From positions 186,001 through 250,000 of the forward strand of contig CALVBU010000001.1 in the NCBI GenBank assembly GCA_944325875.1: a stretch of 64,000 bases of DNA. Reading direction: 5' to 3'. The notes below the pieces were generated by a model. It was not told the origin of the DNA and made no database searches. It saw only the letters and a program-made list of their open reading frames with translations. This document shows positions 8,998 to 18,525 of the stretch, in pieces. The position numbers were made by a program, and so were the translations under genes. Every line of letters begins with the position of its first letter. The first letter of the stretch is position 1. The DNA is from Candidatus Gastranaerophilales bacterium. Its GTDB lineage: Bacteria > Cyanobacteriota > Vampirovibrionia > Gastranaerophilales > Gastranaerophilaceae.

Positions 8998-10623
8998 ATG
9001 AAAATTTATAGTATCAGACAACAATATTATCCAAACTTTTTTGGCTCAGTAAAATTACAACAAAGACAAAATAACGCTACTGTTAGCCGAAACCAATATG
9101 TAACAACTGATACTTTTTGCCGAACAAATAATACTCAAAGCTGTAGTACAAAAAAATATATAGAAACTAAAGGTGAATTCCGAGACCTTGCTACAAACAA
9201 AATTATTCATTGCCCCTATTGCGGATTACCAATGATTAGCATGAGAAATTTTTACGACTTAAAAAACAGAGGAGTATTCAGCAGCCCGATAGGAGAATTT
9301 GTAAAAGAAGTAAAACCATATGAAAAATGCCTAAAGCCCGGTAACAGAGCTGTATTCAATCTAATCGAAAGCTATGCGGAACGTGCACCTCAAACACATC
9401 TATCTCGCGTAATAAGCTTAATGTACAAAGATTCTCTTAAAAAGTTACGAGAATCTCAAAAGCCTATATTTATGGAATTTGTCAGAGCTGCATACGAATT
9501 ACCTGAAGAATATAAACCAGAATTTCGCAAATTTATGGAACTACAAAGAGCTAAATTACTTGAAATTCCACATATAGAGCCTTTTAATCGAGATGATTTC
9601 CAATATAAACTAAAAAAAATGGCTGAAACGTTAGACAATTGCAGTCAGAAAACGACATTAATATCACTAGCTGATTGCATGAACACCACAGCATTTGATG
9701 ATGAAAACCTTCTAATCCCAGACTTAATTTTAAAAAAGATTTTTAGCACAAGCATAAATGATTCCAAATGTTTAAAAGTAATATCTTCACTCACAGATAA
9801 AAGAAAAAAACTACAATTGGATAATAATTCCATTCCTATTTACATTTTAAGTTCACCAAACAATAAAGGCTATAGACAAGCGTTTATCAATAATATGAAT
9901 ATAGCAATTAATACACCTGGCTTCACCCCTGAAAGCATTGGTATAACCAGAGAAGAAGCCGAAAAAATTGCAAAATTAGCTCCAACAGACAGACTAGCAG
10001 CTCAAAACCTAGTAAAACAAGATATTCAACTATATATAATTAACCAAGTCAGATTAATAGGTGAAAAACTAGGTAGAGATGACATCATATACCTTTCAAA
10101 AATATCAAAAAATATGCTTCAAAACAAACCTGTTGTTATCCAATTTAGTAATAAAGCCTTCCAACTGGATTTGGTAAAACAATTAAAAGGTCTTGAAAAA
10201 ACACCTATATATTATAGATTAACTGATATCGCAAAAAAACTTCCTGATTCAGCATCAAACAAAAACTCATTTATTGCAAAACATAAATATTCGAACTCAG
10301 AAACAATCGGATTTTATTTGTTAAGACCTTCAGTTGCGACCATTGAACACATAAAACCAACTCATGATAAGGGTAAAAACAATATGAGTAACTGGGCTCT
10401 TGCATGCGAACACGATAATAACAAGCGTATGCATACAAAACTAGAAGAGTTTTTGGTGAAATTTGACCCAGAAAATATAAAAATATACTTTGACGAAATT
10501 CAAGAAGCTTCTATAGAAGGTCTAATAGATCCACTTGACGTAATAAGCGAAGCAAAAGCTTTTGAAGATGAAGGAAATGTTACTGTCGATCTTTCCAAAA
10601 TAAAAAATTATTACAATTTGTAA
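8998..10623 (+). CDS. Tagged protein with split zinc-finger/HNH-like motif
   Basis: A 541-residue protein of unknown function. It opens MKIYSIRQQYYPNFFG, resembling the N-terminal tag seen on other proteins here. A CPYC pair (residues 72-75) is followed by a long, mostly helical middle. Near residues 448-475 comes EHIKPTHDKGKNNMSN, then C, then NNKR, the layout of HNH endonuclease cores (D/EH-x2-P, N-x2-N, C-x3-N-x2-K). The first CxxC may supply the other zinc ligands although it is far away in sequence. A nuclease is therefore possible, but the distance is unusual and only two motifs support it. It has its own AGGA ribosome site after the tsaB terminator. No signal peptide or membrane segment is seen. 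Confidence 0.55.
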   Translation: MKIYSIRQQYYPNFFGSVKLQQRQNNATVSRNQYVTTDTFCRTNNTQSCSTKKYIETKGEFRDLATNKIIHCPYCGLPMISMRNFYDLKNRGVFSSPIGEFVKEVKPYEKCLKPGNRAVFNLIESYAERAPQTHLSRVISLMYKDSLKKLRESQKPIFMEFVRAAYELPEEYKPEFRKFMELQRAKLLEIPHIEPFNRDDFQYKLKKMAETLDNCSQKTTLISLADCMNTTAFDDENLLIPDLILKKIFSTSINDSKCLKVISSLTDKRKKLQLDNNSIPIYILSSPNNKGYRQAFINNMNIAINTPGFTPESIGITREEAEKIAKLAPTDRLAAQNLVKQDIQLYIINQVRLIGEKLGRDDIIYLSKISKNMLQNKPVVIQFSNKAFQLDLVKQLKGLEKTPIYYRLTDIAKKLPDSASNKNSFIAKHKYSNSETIGFYLLRPSVATIEHIKPTHDKGKNNMSNWALACEHDNNKRMHTKLEEFLVKFDPENIKIYFDEIQEASIEGLIDPLDVISEAKAFEDEGNVTVDLSKIKNYYNL

Positions 10624-10705
10624 AACTTTAGTCAAAAGATTAAACTTAAACAAAACAAATGCCGATACCCTAAATGTTCTTAGTTAAAAATAAGGGTATT
10701 TAATA

Positions 10706-11002
10706 ATGACAGAAACTGGTGCTTCTTTTAATAGACCATATAAACCATTCGGATTTAATGTAAAAGTTCCTGAAATCGGTGAAAAAACATTAAAACTAGC
10801 TGAAGGAACTTTAACTAACATCGTAAAATCACCGGTAGAACCATTATTCAACTTCTTAGAAGAAAATGAAAAAGTATTTAACGGCGACATTACCTACGAA
10901 ATGAACAAAGTCTTTGCTGAAAGTTTCAACTTAGGTACAGCAATGCGTATGGAAGATGAAAAAATTAACGGAATGCCTCCATCTTTTGATATGCACTTCT
11001 AA
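10706..11002 (+). CDS. Small conserved-looking protein of unknown function
   Basis: 98 residues, beginning MTETGASFNRPYKPFGFNVK and ending in SFDMHF. TAAGGG lies 12 bp before the ATG. It is slightly acidic, without signal peptide, membrane segment or cysteines, and I recognise no domain. Its codon use resembles a well-expressed gene (regular GAA, AAA, ACT, GCT). The short stretch ending in FG near the start is loosely like the N-terminal tags of other proteins here. The next gene starts 28 bp downstream, so the two may be co-transcribed. Confidence 0.65.
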   Translation: MTETGASFNRPYKPFGFNVKVPEIGEKTLKLAEGTLTNIVKSPVEPLFNFLEENEKVFNGDITYEMNKVFAESFNLGTAMRMEDEKINGMPPSFDMHF

Positions 11003-11030
11003 TAAGTAAATTAGTTCAGTAGAGGGTTTT

Positions 11031-11546
11031 ATGAAAAAGTTAGTAGTAACATTATTTGTTATCTTAATAACATCGCTATGCGCCCAAGCATCTCCACGCT
11101 GGGAGAAAACAAATTTTAATGTGTACATTGAAGATAACCCTAAAATTTATGTAATGAAAAAAGCTTTTGGCAGATGGCAAATGGTCACAAATAAATTTGT
11201 GACATTTACATTTGTTGATAGCGAAGCAGAAGCTGATATTACAGCAGACTTTGTAGAACAACTTCCAGACAGAGCAGTAGGACTTTGTGAAACAAAATAT
11301 GTAACTAATAATAAAACAAATTATACAAAAATAGCCAAAGCTAAAATTCACCTAGCAAACAAAAATTTGTATGAAAGAATCCTCACAGATGATGAATATT
11401 ACAGGGTAATGTTACACGAAATAGGACACGCAATAGGACTTCCTCACTCTGACAAACTAAACAGTATTATGCGACCTTATTCAAATGACATAACAAACAT
11501 ATCACTCGATGATAGACGAGCATTAGAAAATTTATATAAACAATAA
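11031..11546 (+). CDS. Secreted matrixin-like zinc metalloprotease
   Basis: 171 residues with a clear signal peptide (MKKLVVTLFVILITSLCAQA). The catalytic signature is HEIGHAIGLPHS, the HExxHxxGxxH zinc site of metzincins, followed by NSIM, the expected Met-turn. The domain before it (about 25-120) contains FGRWQMVTNKFVTFTFV, typical of matrixin (peptidase M10) beta-strands. It would act outside the cytoplasmic membrane. There is no pro-domain cysteine switch, so regulation must differ from animal matrixins. A ribosome site AGAGGG precedes ATG 11031. The product is small for the family but complete. The substrate is unknown. Confidence 0.88.
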   Translation: MKKLVVTLFVILITSLCAQASPRWEKTNFNVYIEDNPKIYVMKKAFGRWQMVTNKFVTFTFVDSEAEADITADFVEQLPDRAVGLCETKYVTNNKTNYTKIAKAKIHLANKNLYERILTDDEYYRVMLHEIGHAIGLPHSDKLNSIMRPYSNDITNISLDDRRALENLYKQ

Positions 11547-11568
11547 AACTACACTACCTACAATTACG

Positions 11569-11596
11569 AGCCTCACTTACACGGGGCTTTTTATTT
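11569..11596 (+). terminator. Terminator after the matrixin-like gene
   Basis: AGCCTC (11569-11574) pairs with GGGGCT (11583-11588, one G-T pair) across an 8-nt loop, followed by TTTTATTTT. It is a modest 6-bp stem in the expected place. Confidence 0.6.
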
Positions 11597-11673
11597 TGCA
11601 TAGAGTTTTTCAGCCTCTAAAAATAAATCTTTAAAGAAAAATCTAAAGCATTTGCGATTTTTTTAACTCATAA

Positions 11674-11949
11674 TCAATAATGCTCTTCCTCAAATATCTT
11701 AAAATCTTTAGGAATTTTTTCTTCAATATGAGCAAAAAGCTCTGTCATAGACCATCCAAAACCTTCAGCTATTTTTTTCAAAGTAACAAGCTGAGCTTCA
11801 TTCTCACCTCTTTCAATTCTAGTCATTGTGGATTTTGGGATATCATTTTCGTAAGAAAATAAGCAAGCTGACTTTTTTAAATATTCTAGCCTTAAATTTC
11901 TTATCGCTTGACCAACCAACGTACAATACGTTTTTTCTAAATCATTCAT
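11674..11949 (-). CDS. XRE/Cro-type regulator paired with the pilin at 12055
   Basis: A small helix-turn-helix protein with the recognition segment ENDIPKSTMTRIERGENEAQ and the LKKIAEGFGWSMTELF helix, closely related in layout to the regulator at 25650 and the remnant at 5480. I choose ATG 11947-11949 (MNDLEKTY, 91 residues), because the longer frame to 12030 would run through the promoter and operators and has no ribosome site. No Shine-Dalgarno sequence precedes the chosen start either. It is divergent from the pilin, with 105 bp between the start codons. It probably binds the two palindromes in that gap and represses the pilin, itself or both. Confidence 0.85.
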   Translation of the reverse strand: MNDLEKTYCTLVGQAIRNLRLEYLKKSACLFSYENDIPKSTMTRIERGENEAQLVTLKKIAEGFGWSMTELFAHIEEKIPKDFKIFEEEHY

Positions 11950-11981
11950 AATGTAACAAAATCCATATTTTATGTAATATT

Positions 11982-12037
11982 TTGACCCATATTTGGGATT
12001 ATAGATTATAATATTTATATAATGACTCATATATGAG
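11982..12037 (+). promoter_or_regulatory. Operator pair and promoter of the pilin at 12055
   Basis: Two related palindromes, CCCATATTTGGG (11986-11997) and CTCATATATGAG (12026-12037), fit YCATATWTGRG and are centred exactly 40 bp apart. A TTGACC -35 (11982-11987) overlaps the first. TATAAT-like -10 boxes lie at 12007-12012 and 12018-12023, between the two. This is the layout of a repressor that bridges or blocks a promoter, most simply the divergent XRE protein. A GAGGAGGG ribosome site follows. Confidence 0.65.
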
Positions 12038-12054
12038 CCAAGAGGAGGGTAAAT

Positions 12055-12810
12055 ATGGATAATATGAATAAGGCTTTTACACTTGCAGAAGTACTTATTA
12101 CACTAGGAATTATAGGGATAGTTGCTGCAATGACATTACCTACACTAAATCAAAAACGCGAAGATAAAGAACTGATATCGCAAACTAAAAAGGTATATGC
12201 AGACTTAAATAACGCAATACTATTATCTCAACAAGATTATGGTGTAATCGGGGACAATTCTTTTTTATTCAACGACAAAGACGACGCGGCTACAGTTGCA
12301 CAAAATTTATTAAAATACTTTAATGGTGCCAAATTATGTAAAAAAGCTTCTCAAAATGGCTGCCAACAATATTATTACGATATAAAGTACGCAACCAAAA
12401 GAGTAGATAGCAATGGGATGGGAGCCACAGATAATAGCATAAATGACCCTAAAATTATATTTTCAAATGGAGCAATTCTTAAAATTCGTACAAACAAAAG
12501 CGGATGCGAACCAAAAGAATACACTGAAACTGTAAAAGATCAGTATGGAAGACCTATATTAAACCCTGACGGTTCAAATCAAACAAGAACTTATATTTCA
12601 GATATTTGCGCAAATCTTTCATTTGATGTAAATGGAACAAAAGGACCAAATCAATTTGGTCGAGACGTTTATTGGTTTTGGGTATATAGGAACAAACTAA
12701 AATATGGAAATTCTTCATATCTAGGCGGAAAGAGCTTTGAAAATATTCTGACTGGAGTAAATAAACTCGAATATGAAATATATTCAAAAGGTCAAAGCTT
12801 TGAATTCTAA
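12055..12810 (+). CDS. Prepilin-like protein (module 2)
   Basis: 251 residues with a class III/type IV prepilin leader: MDNMNKA then FTLAEVLITLG and a hydrophobic helix. The residue before the cleavage site is Ala rather than the usual Gly, and Glu5 is present. The globular part carries the family hallmark FDVNGTKGPNQFGRD (from residue 190). It should be cleaved by prepilin peptidase and sit in a type IV pilus or pseudopilus, probably as a minor subunit. It is divergent from its own XRE regulator, and pnp follows on the same strand with no terminator seen. It lacks the GW-x-I ending of some paralogues. Confidence 0.88.
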   Translation: MDNMNKAFTLAEVLITLGIIGIVAAMTLPTLNQKREDKELISQTKKVYADLNNAILLSQQDYGVIGDNSFLFNDKDDAATVAQNLLKYFNGAKLCKKASQNGCQQYYYDIKYATKRVDSNGMGATDNSINDPKIIFSNGAILKIRTNKSGCEPKEYTETVKDQYGRPILNPDGSNQTRTYISDICANLSFDVNGTKGPNQFGRDVYWFWVYRNKLKYGNSSYLGGKSFENILTGVNKLEYEIYSKGQSFEF

Positions 12811-12891
12811 GCTTTAGAATATTCAGCAAAATACCAAAGTATAAATAGAAAATAATGCTAAATTTTTATGTTTGCGGTATTATAAAAGAGA

Positions 12892-12946
12892 ACATTAGAC
12901 GTGTATAACAAAACGCACGGGAAGTGCGAGAAAGAAAAGGTAATTT
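12892..12946 (+). promoter_or_regulatory. pnp 5' leader hairpin and ribosome site
   Basis: Just before pnp the leader has CGCAC-GGGAA-GTGCG, a 5-bp hairpin, followed by GAGAAAGAAAAGG and the ATG. In other bacteria pnp mRNA is autoregulated through a leader hairpin cut by RNase III and then degraded by PNPase. This short stem could play that part, but it is much smaller than the known one. Confidence 0.4.
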
Positions 12947-15088
12947 ATGGTACCGGAAACAAAAAAATTTGAAATTGAAATCGGTGGAAAAAATGTTACC
13001 ATCGAAACCGGGAAGTATGCACAATCAACTAATGGCTCTGTAACAGTTAGATGCGGTGATACTATGTTGTTTGTACACTGTGTTGTATCAAAAGAACCAA
13101 GAGTTGGTATTGATTTCTTCCCATTACTAATTGATTACGAAGAAAGAATGTCCGCAATCGGACGTATTCCTGGCGGTTATAACCGTTCAGAAGGTAAAGC
13201 AAGCGATAAAGCTATTCTTATTTCAAGATTAATAGACAGACCAATCAGACCTTTATTCCCTAAAGGCTATAGAAACGATATACAAATCGTAGCTCAATTA
13301 TTTAGCTATGATCAACAAAACCAACCTGATACTTTGGCTATGTTAGGTGCGTCTTGTGCTTTAATGCTTTCAGGTGCTCCATTCGAAGGCCCAATCGGTG
13401 CTGTTAGAGTATCTCGTGATGAAAACGGTAATATGATTGCAAACCCAACACACCAACAAGCTGACAAATCAGACTTAGATATCGTTGTTGCTGGTACACA
13501 CGATTCTGTAATTATGGTTGAAGCAGGATGTAAGTTTGTAACTGAAGACGATATTATGGCTGCTGTTGAATTTGCACAAAATGAAATCAGAAAACAATGT
13601 GATGCGCAAGTTGAATTTGCAAAAGCTTGTGGAGTTGTAAGAGAAGAATTTGTAAACCCTTACGATACAACTGAAATTAAAAATATCATCCACGAAACAG
13701 CTCATGATATGATTGTTGATGCTTATCACAATTTCGATAGAACATACAGACAAGAAAAACTTGAAGAAGCTAAAAAACTTGTAAAAGAAAAAATAGAAGC
13801 TCTTCCTGAAGATCACGCAATCAGAAAAATGATTGAAGAAACTGGCGTAGACTTTGTAGCAGAAGAATTCAAAGCAGCAGAAAAGAAAGTTATGCGTGCA
13901 ATGATTCTTGACGAAGGTGTAAGAGCTGACGGAAGAAAACCAACTGAAGTTCGTCCTATTTGGTGTGAAGTTGGAGTTATTCCAAGAGCTCACGGTTCTG
14001 CAGTATTTACAAGAGGTCAAACTCAAGTTCTTTCTGTTGCAACTCTAGCTGGTCCTGGAATGAAACAGGAATTAGATGGCGTTGATCCACAAACTGAAAA
14101 AACTTATATGCATAAATACATCTTCCCTGGATTCTCAGTAGGTGAAGTAAAAGCTCTAAGAGGACCTGGAAGACGTGAAGTTGGTCACGGTCACTTAGCT
14201 GAAAGAGCTAACGTACCAGCACTACCATCACAAGAAGAATTCGGTTATACAATTAGAGTAACTTCTGATGTACTAGAATCAAACGGTTCAACATCCATGG
14301 CATCTACTTGCGGTTCATCAATGGCATTAATGAATGCAGGTGTTCCCGTAAAATGTATGATTGGTGGCGTTGCAATGGGTATGATCAAAGAAGAAGGTTA
14401 CGAACCTGTTGTATTAACTGATATTCAAGGTATTGAAGACTTCCTTGGCGATATGGACTTTAAAGTTACAGGTAATGATACTGGAATTACAGCTCTTCAA
14501 ATGGATATGAAAGCTAAAGGTATTCCAAATGAAACATTACGTAGAGCTTTATTCCAAGCTAAAGAAGGCAGATTGCACATTTTAGGTGAAATGAGAAAAG
14601 CTATTACAGCTCCAGCTGATCACTTATCTCCATTTGCACCACAGATTTGCACATTAACAATTCCTACAGAAGATATCGGAACTGTTATCGGACCTGGCGG
14701 AAAACAAATCAGAGCAATCATTGATGCTTCAGGTGCTGAAATCGATATCCAAGACAGCGGAGTTGTAACAATTACTTCTAACGACCAAGAAGGTGCAGAT
14801 ATTGCTAAGAAAATGATTAAAGATCTTACATTCAGACCTGAACCTGGAATGGTTGTAAAAGGTAAAGTTGTAAGAATAATTCCTATCGGAGCTTTTGTTG
14901 AGCTTGCTCCTGGTAAAGATGGAATGGTTCATATTTCTCAAGTTTGCCAAGAACGTATTGAAACAATTGAACCACATCTTCAAATCGGACAAGAAGTTAT
15001 TGTTAAAGTTATCAAAATTGATGACAAAGGCAGAGTTAACTTAACTATTAAAGGTGTTAGCGAAGAAGAAAAAGCTAACTGCCAATAA
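12947..15088 (+). CDS. pnp: Polynucleotide phosphorylase
   Basis: 3'-5' exoribonuclease and polyadenylating enzyme of RNA turnover. The 713 residues hold two RNase PH-like domains. The second has FPGFSVGEVKALRGPGRREVGHGHLAERA and SNGSTSMASTCGSSMAL-type active-site segments (each only partly quoted here). A helical linker joins the two. A KH domain (EDIGTVIGPGGKQIRAI, about 575-590) and an S1 domain (MVVKGKVVRIIPIGAFVEL, about 630-700) complete it. Length and order are canonical. Codon choice is regular, as in highly expressed genes. It ends at a strong bidirectional terminator. Confidence 0.98.
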   Translation: MVPETKKFEIEIGGKNVTIETGKYAQSTNGSVTVRCGDTMLFVHCVVSKEPRVGIDFFPLLIDYEERMSAIGRIPGGYNRSEGKASDKAILISRLIDRPIRPLFPKGYRNDIQIVAQLFSYDQQNQPDTLAMLGASCALMLSGAPFEGPIGAVRVSRDENGNMIANPTHQQADKSDLDIVVAGTHDSVIMVEAGCKFVTEDDIMAAVEFAQNEIRKQCDAQVEFAKACGVVREEFVNPYDTTEIKNIIHETAHDMIVDAYHNFDRTYRQEKLEEAKKLVKEKIEALPEDHAIRKMIEETGVDFVAEEFKAAEKKVMRAMILDEGVRADGRKPTEVRPIWCEVGVIPRAHGSAVFTRGQTQVLSVATLAGPGMKQELDGVDPQTEKTYMHKYIFPGFSVGEVKALRGPGRREVGHGHLAERANVPALPSQEEFGYTIRVTSDVLESNGSTSMASTCGSSMALMNAGVPVKCMIGGVAMGMIKEEGYEPVVLTDIQGIEDFLGDMDFKVTGNDTGITALQMDMKAKGIPNETLRRALFQAKEGRLHILGEMRKAITAPADHLSPFAPQICTLTIPTEDIGTVIGPGGKQIRAIIDASGAEIDIQDSGVVTITSNDQEGADIAKKMIKDLTFRPEPGMVVKGKVVRIIPIGAFVELAPGKDGMVHISQVCQERIETIEPHLQIGQEVIVKVIKIDDKGRVNLTIKGVSEEEKANCQ

Positions 15089-15120
15089 AAACAAAAACAA
15101 TAACTTTATTTAACTAAAAG

Positions 15121-15153
15121 AAAAACGGAAACCGTAAAAAGTTTCCGTTTTTT
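15121..15153. terminator. Bidirectional terminator between pnp and the convergent gene
   Basis: 12-bp stem AAAAACGGAAAC/GTTTCCGTTTTT with an 8-nt loop. It has T runs on both strands, so it serves pnp and the minus-strand gene ending at 15162. Confidence 0.9.
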
Positions 15154-15161
15154 AGTTTTAT

Positions 15162-17324
15162 TTAGATCATGCTTAAACTATTTTTAGATTTAATTCCTTC
15201 TTCATATATATGGTTACACAAGAACTCTTCAACTTTAGCAATTTTTAAAGGTTCAGGAACATTTTTATCAAATATAAATCTTATTGAGCCACCATATTTA
15301 TGAAGATATCTGCTCATTTCTTTAACAAAGTATGTTTTATATACAGAATCTGAAGAATTATTTAAAGCTCTACTTAAACGAGAAATTATATCTTTCACAT
15401 CTGCAAATGGGGACTTTTCATCAATAATAGAATTATTCACATTATATTTTTTTAACAATGAAGAAATAACACTTACCGCTCTATGAACCTCATAATCTGA
15501 AAGAGGACGTTTATATTCATTATATTTTTCATTGATAACTCTTGAATAATCTAAAATAATTTTCTTAGATTTATCATTTAATGAATCAAATAATTCTGAA
15601 AATTCAAAAACACCAAGCCTTAATAAAGCTGGAGTAATTTCCTTCCCGCCAAGTTTTACAAAAGCATCAACCATTGCTTGCTTTGCAGCCCTATTAATAT
15701 TTGGATACTTATCAGTAAACTCTTGGAATAGTAATAAAGTAGTATCTTCAGCATCCTTTAAAGGCATTAAACGCTCATCATCAGGCAATTTAATTCCTTT
15801 AGCATTTAGTAAGGTTGTTAATATATAAGGTTCAGTTACATTAGGATTATCTTTTACAAAAGAAACAAAGGCTTTAGAAAAAGATTTTGGCAACATTCTT
15901 GTATTATATTCAAAATTTTCAACAAGAGACTCTTGTAAATTAGATACAATAGTAACCTTACCTTCTGGAGTATCAAATTCGTAAACATTAACATCATAAT
16001 CTTTTGTTACTTCATCTAAAACTTTTCGATAATCAAGATTATCAACAGAGTCAGGCTTAACTACTTCTGGCTTAGGAGTGTTAACTTCTTCATCAAAAAT
16101 CCCTAATTCACGTTCATATTCTTCCTGTAATAAATCATGCTCTTTTTGTTTTCTTAATCGTTCAGGTCTTATATTATGCGCATAATCTAGCAATTCTTGA
16201 AAATCTTCATTATTACCATCTGCACCATACAAGTCAAAAAACAACCTGATAGTTGACGTCATTACTTTTGATCGTCTCTCATTTATTTCAGGGTTTTTCA
16301 TATAACTTTCAAACTTTTCACGCTGATTTTTGGTTAAATCTTCATAATTTTCAAAATAATCACGCATATCTTCTGAAATATGAAGTTTCTCAATTACAAT
16401 TGAATTTATTTCACCCATATATTTTGCAACAAAACTAAGAGTGTCATTATCTTTAATATTTTGTTTTCTAATAAGTTTTTCTGTCTCTTTTTTTGAACCA
16501 TTACCTTTAATCAAAGCGTCAGAAAGCTTATTAATTTCCCAATCTTTAACTTTATCGAACTTCTTCTTTTCAGCTATTTGAGTACGAGCCGGAGAAATTT
16601 GTGGTTCTGCCGAATGTGTTTCTACCTTAACTCTTGAGACACTAGCCTTTCTAGGTTTGTATTCATAAGGGAATTCCTCTCTTGTTGCTGTTAAAGACTT
16701 CCAAAAAGCAATATTTGGATACTTAATTCCGTAAGCAGAAAGGGTTTCATATTGAATTGGACTCAACCCTTTGTATTCAGGCGAAATATCTTTTGAAAAA
16801 TCTGTATTAATTTCTTTTAAAGTTTTACCTTCCTGATAAATTTTCTTTAAAAGATACATACCTAAATTATCATTTCCATCTTTAAATAGAGATATATTAT
16901 CATCTTTCATCAAATCAATTTCTGCTAGAACTCCAGCTCTGGCTTTTCTAGTTGGGGTATCTGTGAGATTTTTAAACAAAGGCTCATCTTTATAAAGCTC
17001 TTTTACCTCACCTAATGATTCCGCCTCATTTACATCACTAAATACAACTTTAAGCATCTGCGCAGGAGGCATATTTTGACGATCTTCATAATCTTCAAAC
17101 AAATACTCCTTCATTGTTTCAGGCATTCCATTACGATTGAAAGGCTGAGCATAAAAATTTGCAGGAGTCCTAAATAAACGTGCAGTAAAGTTAACATTAT
17201 AATCCCTATATGCTACAGGATTATACTCGTCTTGAACCGCAGGCTTACTATTTATCGCACTCTTATTTTTATTATCGTTTTTGACAAAACGAATAGGGGT
17301 AAAATTTATTTTTTCGATTTGCAT
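15162..17324 (-). CDS. Large hydrophilic helical protein of unknown function
   Basis: 720 residues, rich in Lys, Asp and Glu, with no cysteine motif, signal peptide or membrane segment; I recognise no domain. The start is MQIEKINFTPIRF, and residues 44-50 read VNFTARL, like the tag on other proteins in this window. The middle (about 240-440) is strongly charged and likely coiled-coil. The C-terminal half has helical, repeat-like stretches such as LGVFEFSELFDSLNDKSKKI. An AGGATACC-type ribosome site precedes ATG 17322-17324. It is monocistronic, between the pnp terminator and the divergent PfkB gene. It may be a lineage-specific structural, secreted or effector-like protein, but nothing decides this. 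Confidence 0.8.
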   Translation of the reverse strand: MQIEKINFTPIRFVKNDNKNKSAINSKPAVQDEYNPVAYRDYNVNFTARLFRTPANFYAQPFNRNGMPETMKEYLFEDYEDRQNMPPAQMLKVVFSDVNEAESLGEVKELYKDEPLFKNLTDTPTRKARAGVLAEIDLMKDDNISLFKDGNDNLGMYLLKKIYQEGKTLKEINTDFSKDISPEYKGLSPIQYETLSAYGIKYPNIAFWKSLTATREEFPYEYKPRKASVSRVKVETHSAEPQISPARTQIAEKKKFDKVKDWEINKLSDALIKGNGSKKETEKLIRKQNIKDNDTLSFVAKYMGEINSIVIEKLHISEDMRDYFENYEDLTKNQREKFESYMKNPEINERRSKVMTSTIRLFFDLYGADGNNEDFQELLDYAHNIRPERLRKQKEHDLLQEEYERELGIFDEEVNTPKPEVVKPDSVDNLDYRKVLDEVTKDYDVNVYEFDTPEGKVTIVSNLQESLVENFEYNTRMLPKSFSKAFVSFVKDNPNVTEPYILTTLLNAKGIKLPDDERLMPLKDAEDTTLLLFQEFTDKYPNINRAAKQAMVDAFVKLGGKEITPALLRLGVFEFSELFDSLNDKSKKIILDYSRVINEKYNEYKRPLSDYEVHRAVSVISSLLKKYNVNNSIIDEKSPFADVKDIISRLSRALNNSSDSVYKTYFVKEMSRYLHKYGGSIRFIFDKNVPEPLKIAKVEEFLCNHIYEEGIKSKNSLSMI

Positions 17325-17468
17325 GTAGGTATCCTTATAATGTATATTTACAACATTATTTTAAACCGCTGAAAGAAAATTTTTGCGAATATTTTAATAT
17401 AAATTAACAATATAATCTATTTATGATAGAATTCAGGTATAAGAAATTATTAATGGGAGAAGAGAACA

Positions 17469-18518
17469 ATGTGTGACGTAATAACTATCGGAAGCGCAAC
17501 AATGGATGTTTTTGTAGAAAGCGATGATGCTAATATTGTATCAGTTTTTACAAAAAATAAAAAATCTGAATTTATGAGTTATCCTTATGGAGCAAAAGTT
17601 GAAATAACAGATTTTGCTTCAAATGTTGGTGGCGGCGGTGTTAATACCGCAATGAACTTTCATAACCTTGGGTTTAAAACTAGCGCCATCTTTAAAATTG
17701 GCGATGACATCTACTCAGATGGAGTTTTAGAATCATTTAAAGATAAAGAAATCGACTTAAGCAATATTATTCAAGACCCTAAAATTAGCACAGGTTTTTC
17801 TATAATTTTAGTAAGCTTTCAAGGTGATAGAACAGTTCTTGCTCACAGAGGCGCTAATGCCAAAATAAAAAAATCAGACATTAATTTTGAGGCAATAAAA
17901 AATGCTAAACTATTGTATATAGCCCCAATGAACGGTGACAGTACAAAAGTTCTTGATGATATAGCTACATTTGCACACGAAAACAATGTTTATGTATGCT
18001 TTAATGCAGGATCTTCAAGTATTAAAAAAGGATTTAATTACCTTAAAAAGATTCTAGCAAATGCTAATATCGTTGTTATGAACAAAGAAGAAGCCTCACT
18101 GGCTACTCAAATTCAAGTAAGACCAGACACAAGTAAAGAAAAATTCTCTGATGAACTTATTCACCCAGATGTGAAAGAAATGTTCCAAAAGCTAAAAATT
18201 AGAGATTATCAGGTTATTGTAATAACCGATGGTAATAAAGGAGCTTATGCCTATGACGGCGCTCATTATTACTATTGCCCAGTATTTGAAGGCCCTGTAG
18301 TTTCGACCCTTGGAGCTGGAGATGCATTTGCATCTACATTCTGCGCAGCCCTTGGCAGAACGAATAAAGATATAGGCAAATCTCTAATGTATGCCTCTAT
18401 CAACTCAGCTGGAGTTGTTTCAGCATTTGGCGCAACCCAAGGTCTAAAAACTTTTGATGAAATCGAAGAAACAATTAACGAAAACCCAAATTATACATTT
18501 ACAGTACTAGAAAAATAA
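17469..18518 (+). CDS. PfkB-family sugar/nucleoside kinase
   Basis: 349-residue ribokinase-fold kinase. The N-terminal signature is NVGGGGVNTAMNFHNLGF, which binds substrate. The C-terminal signature STLGAGDAFASTFCAALG contains the GAGD anion hole and catalytic Asp. VITDGNKGAYAYDG is the ATP-side strand. It could phosphorylate ribose, fructose-6-phosphate, adenosine or a related molecule. Sequence alone does not choose, and the usual D before TxGAGD is replaced by S. The start has a GGGAGAAGAG ribosome site. It ends 7 bp before the convergent regulator gene at 18526, with no terminator between. Confidence 0.9.
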   Translation: MCDVITIGSATMDVFVESDDANIVSVFTKNKKSEFMSYPYGAKVEITDFASNVGGGGVNTAMNFHNLGFKTSAIFKIGDDIYSDGVLESFKDKEIDLSNIIQDPKISTGFSIILVSFQGDRTVLAHRGANAKIKKSDINFEAIKNAKLLYIAPMNGDSTKVLDDIATFAHENNVYVCFNAGSSSIKKGFNYLKKILANANIVVMNKEEASLATQIQVRPDTSKEKFSDELIHPDVKEMFQKLKIRDYQVIVITDGNKGAYAYDGAHYYYCPVFEGPVVSTLGAGDAFASTFCAALGRTNKDIGKSLMYASINSAGVVSAFGATQGLKTFDEIEETINENPNYTFTVLEK

Positions 18519-18525
18519 AAACGAT

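Noticed and set aside
11950-12030. Upstream extension of the regulator at 11674 by 27 residues
   Set aside because: The added codons run through the promoter and one operator and have no ribosome site. The domain is complete from MNDLEK.
13475-14026. A 183-codon open frame on the minus strand within pnp
   Set aside because: It is rich in Phe, Ser and Cys with no ribosome site and lies wholly inside the unmistakable pnp coding frame, so it is a shadow frame.
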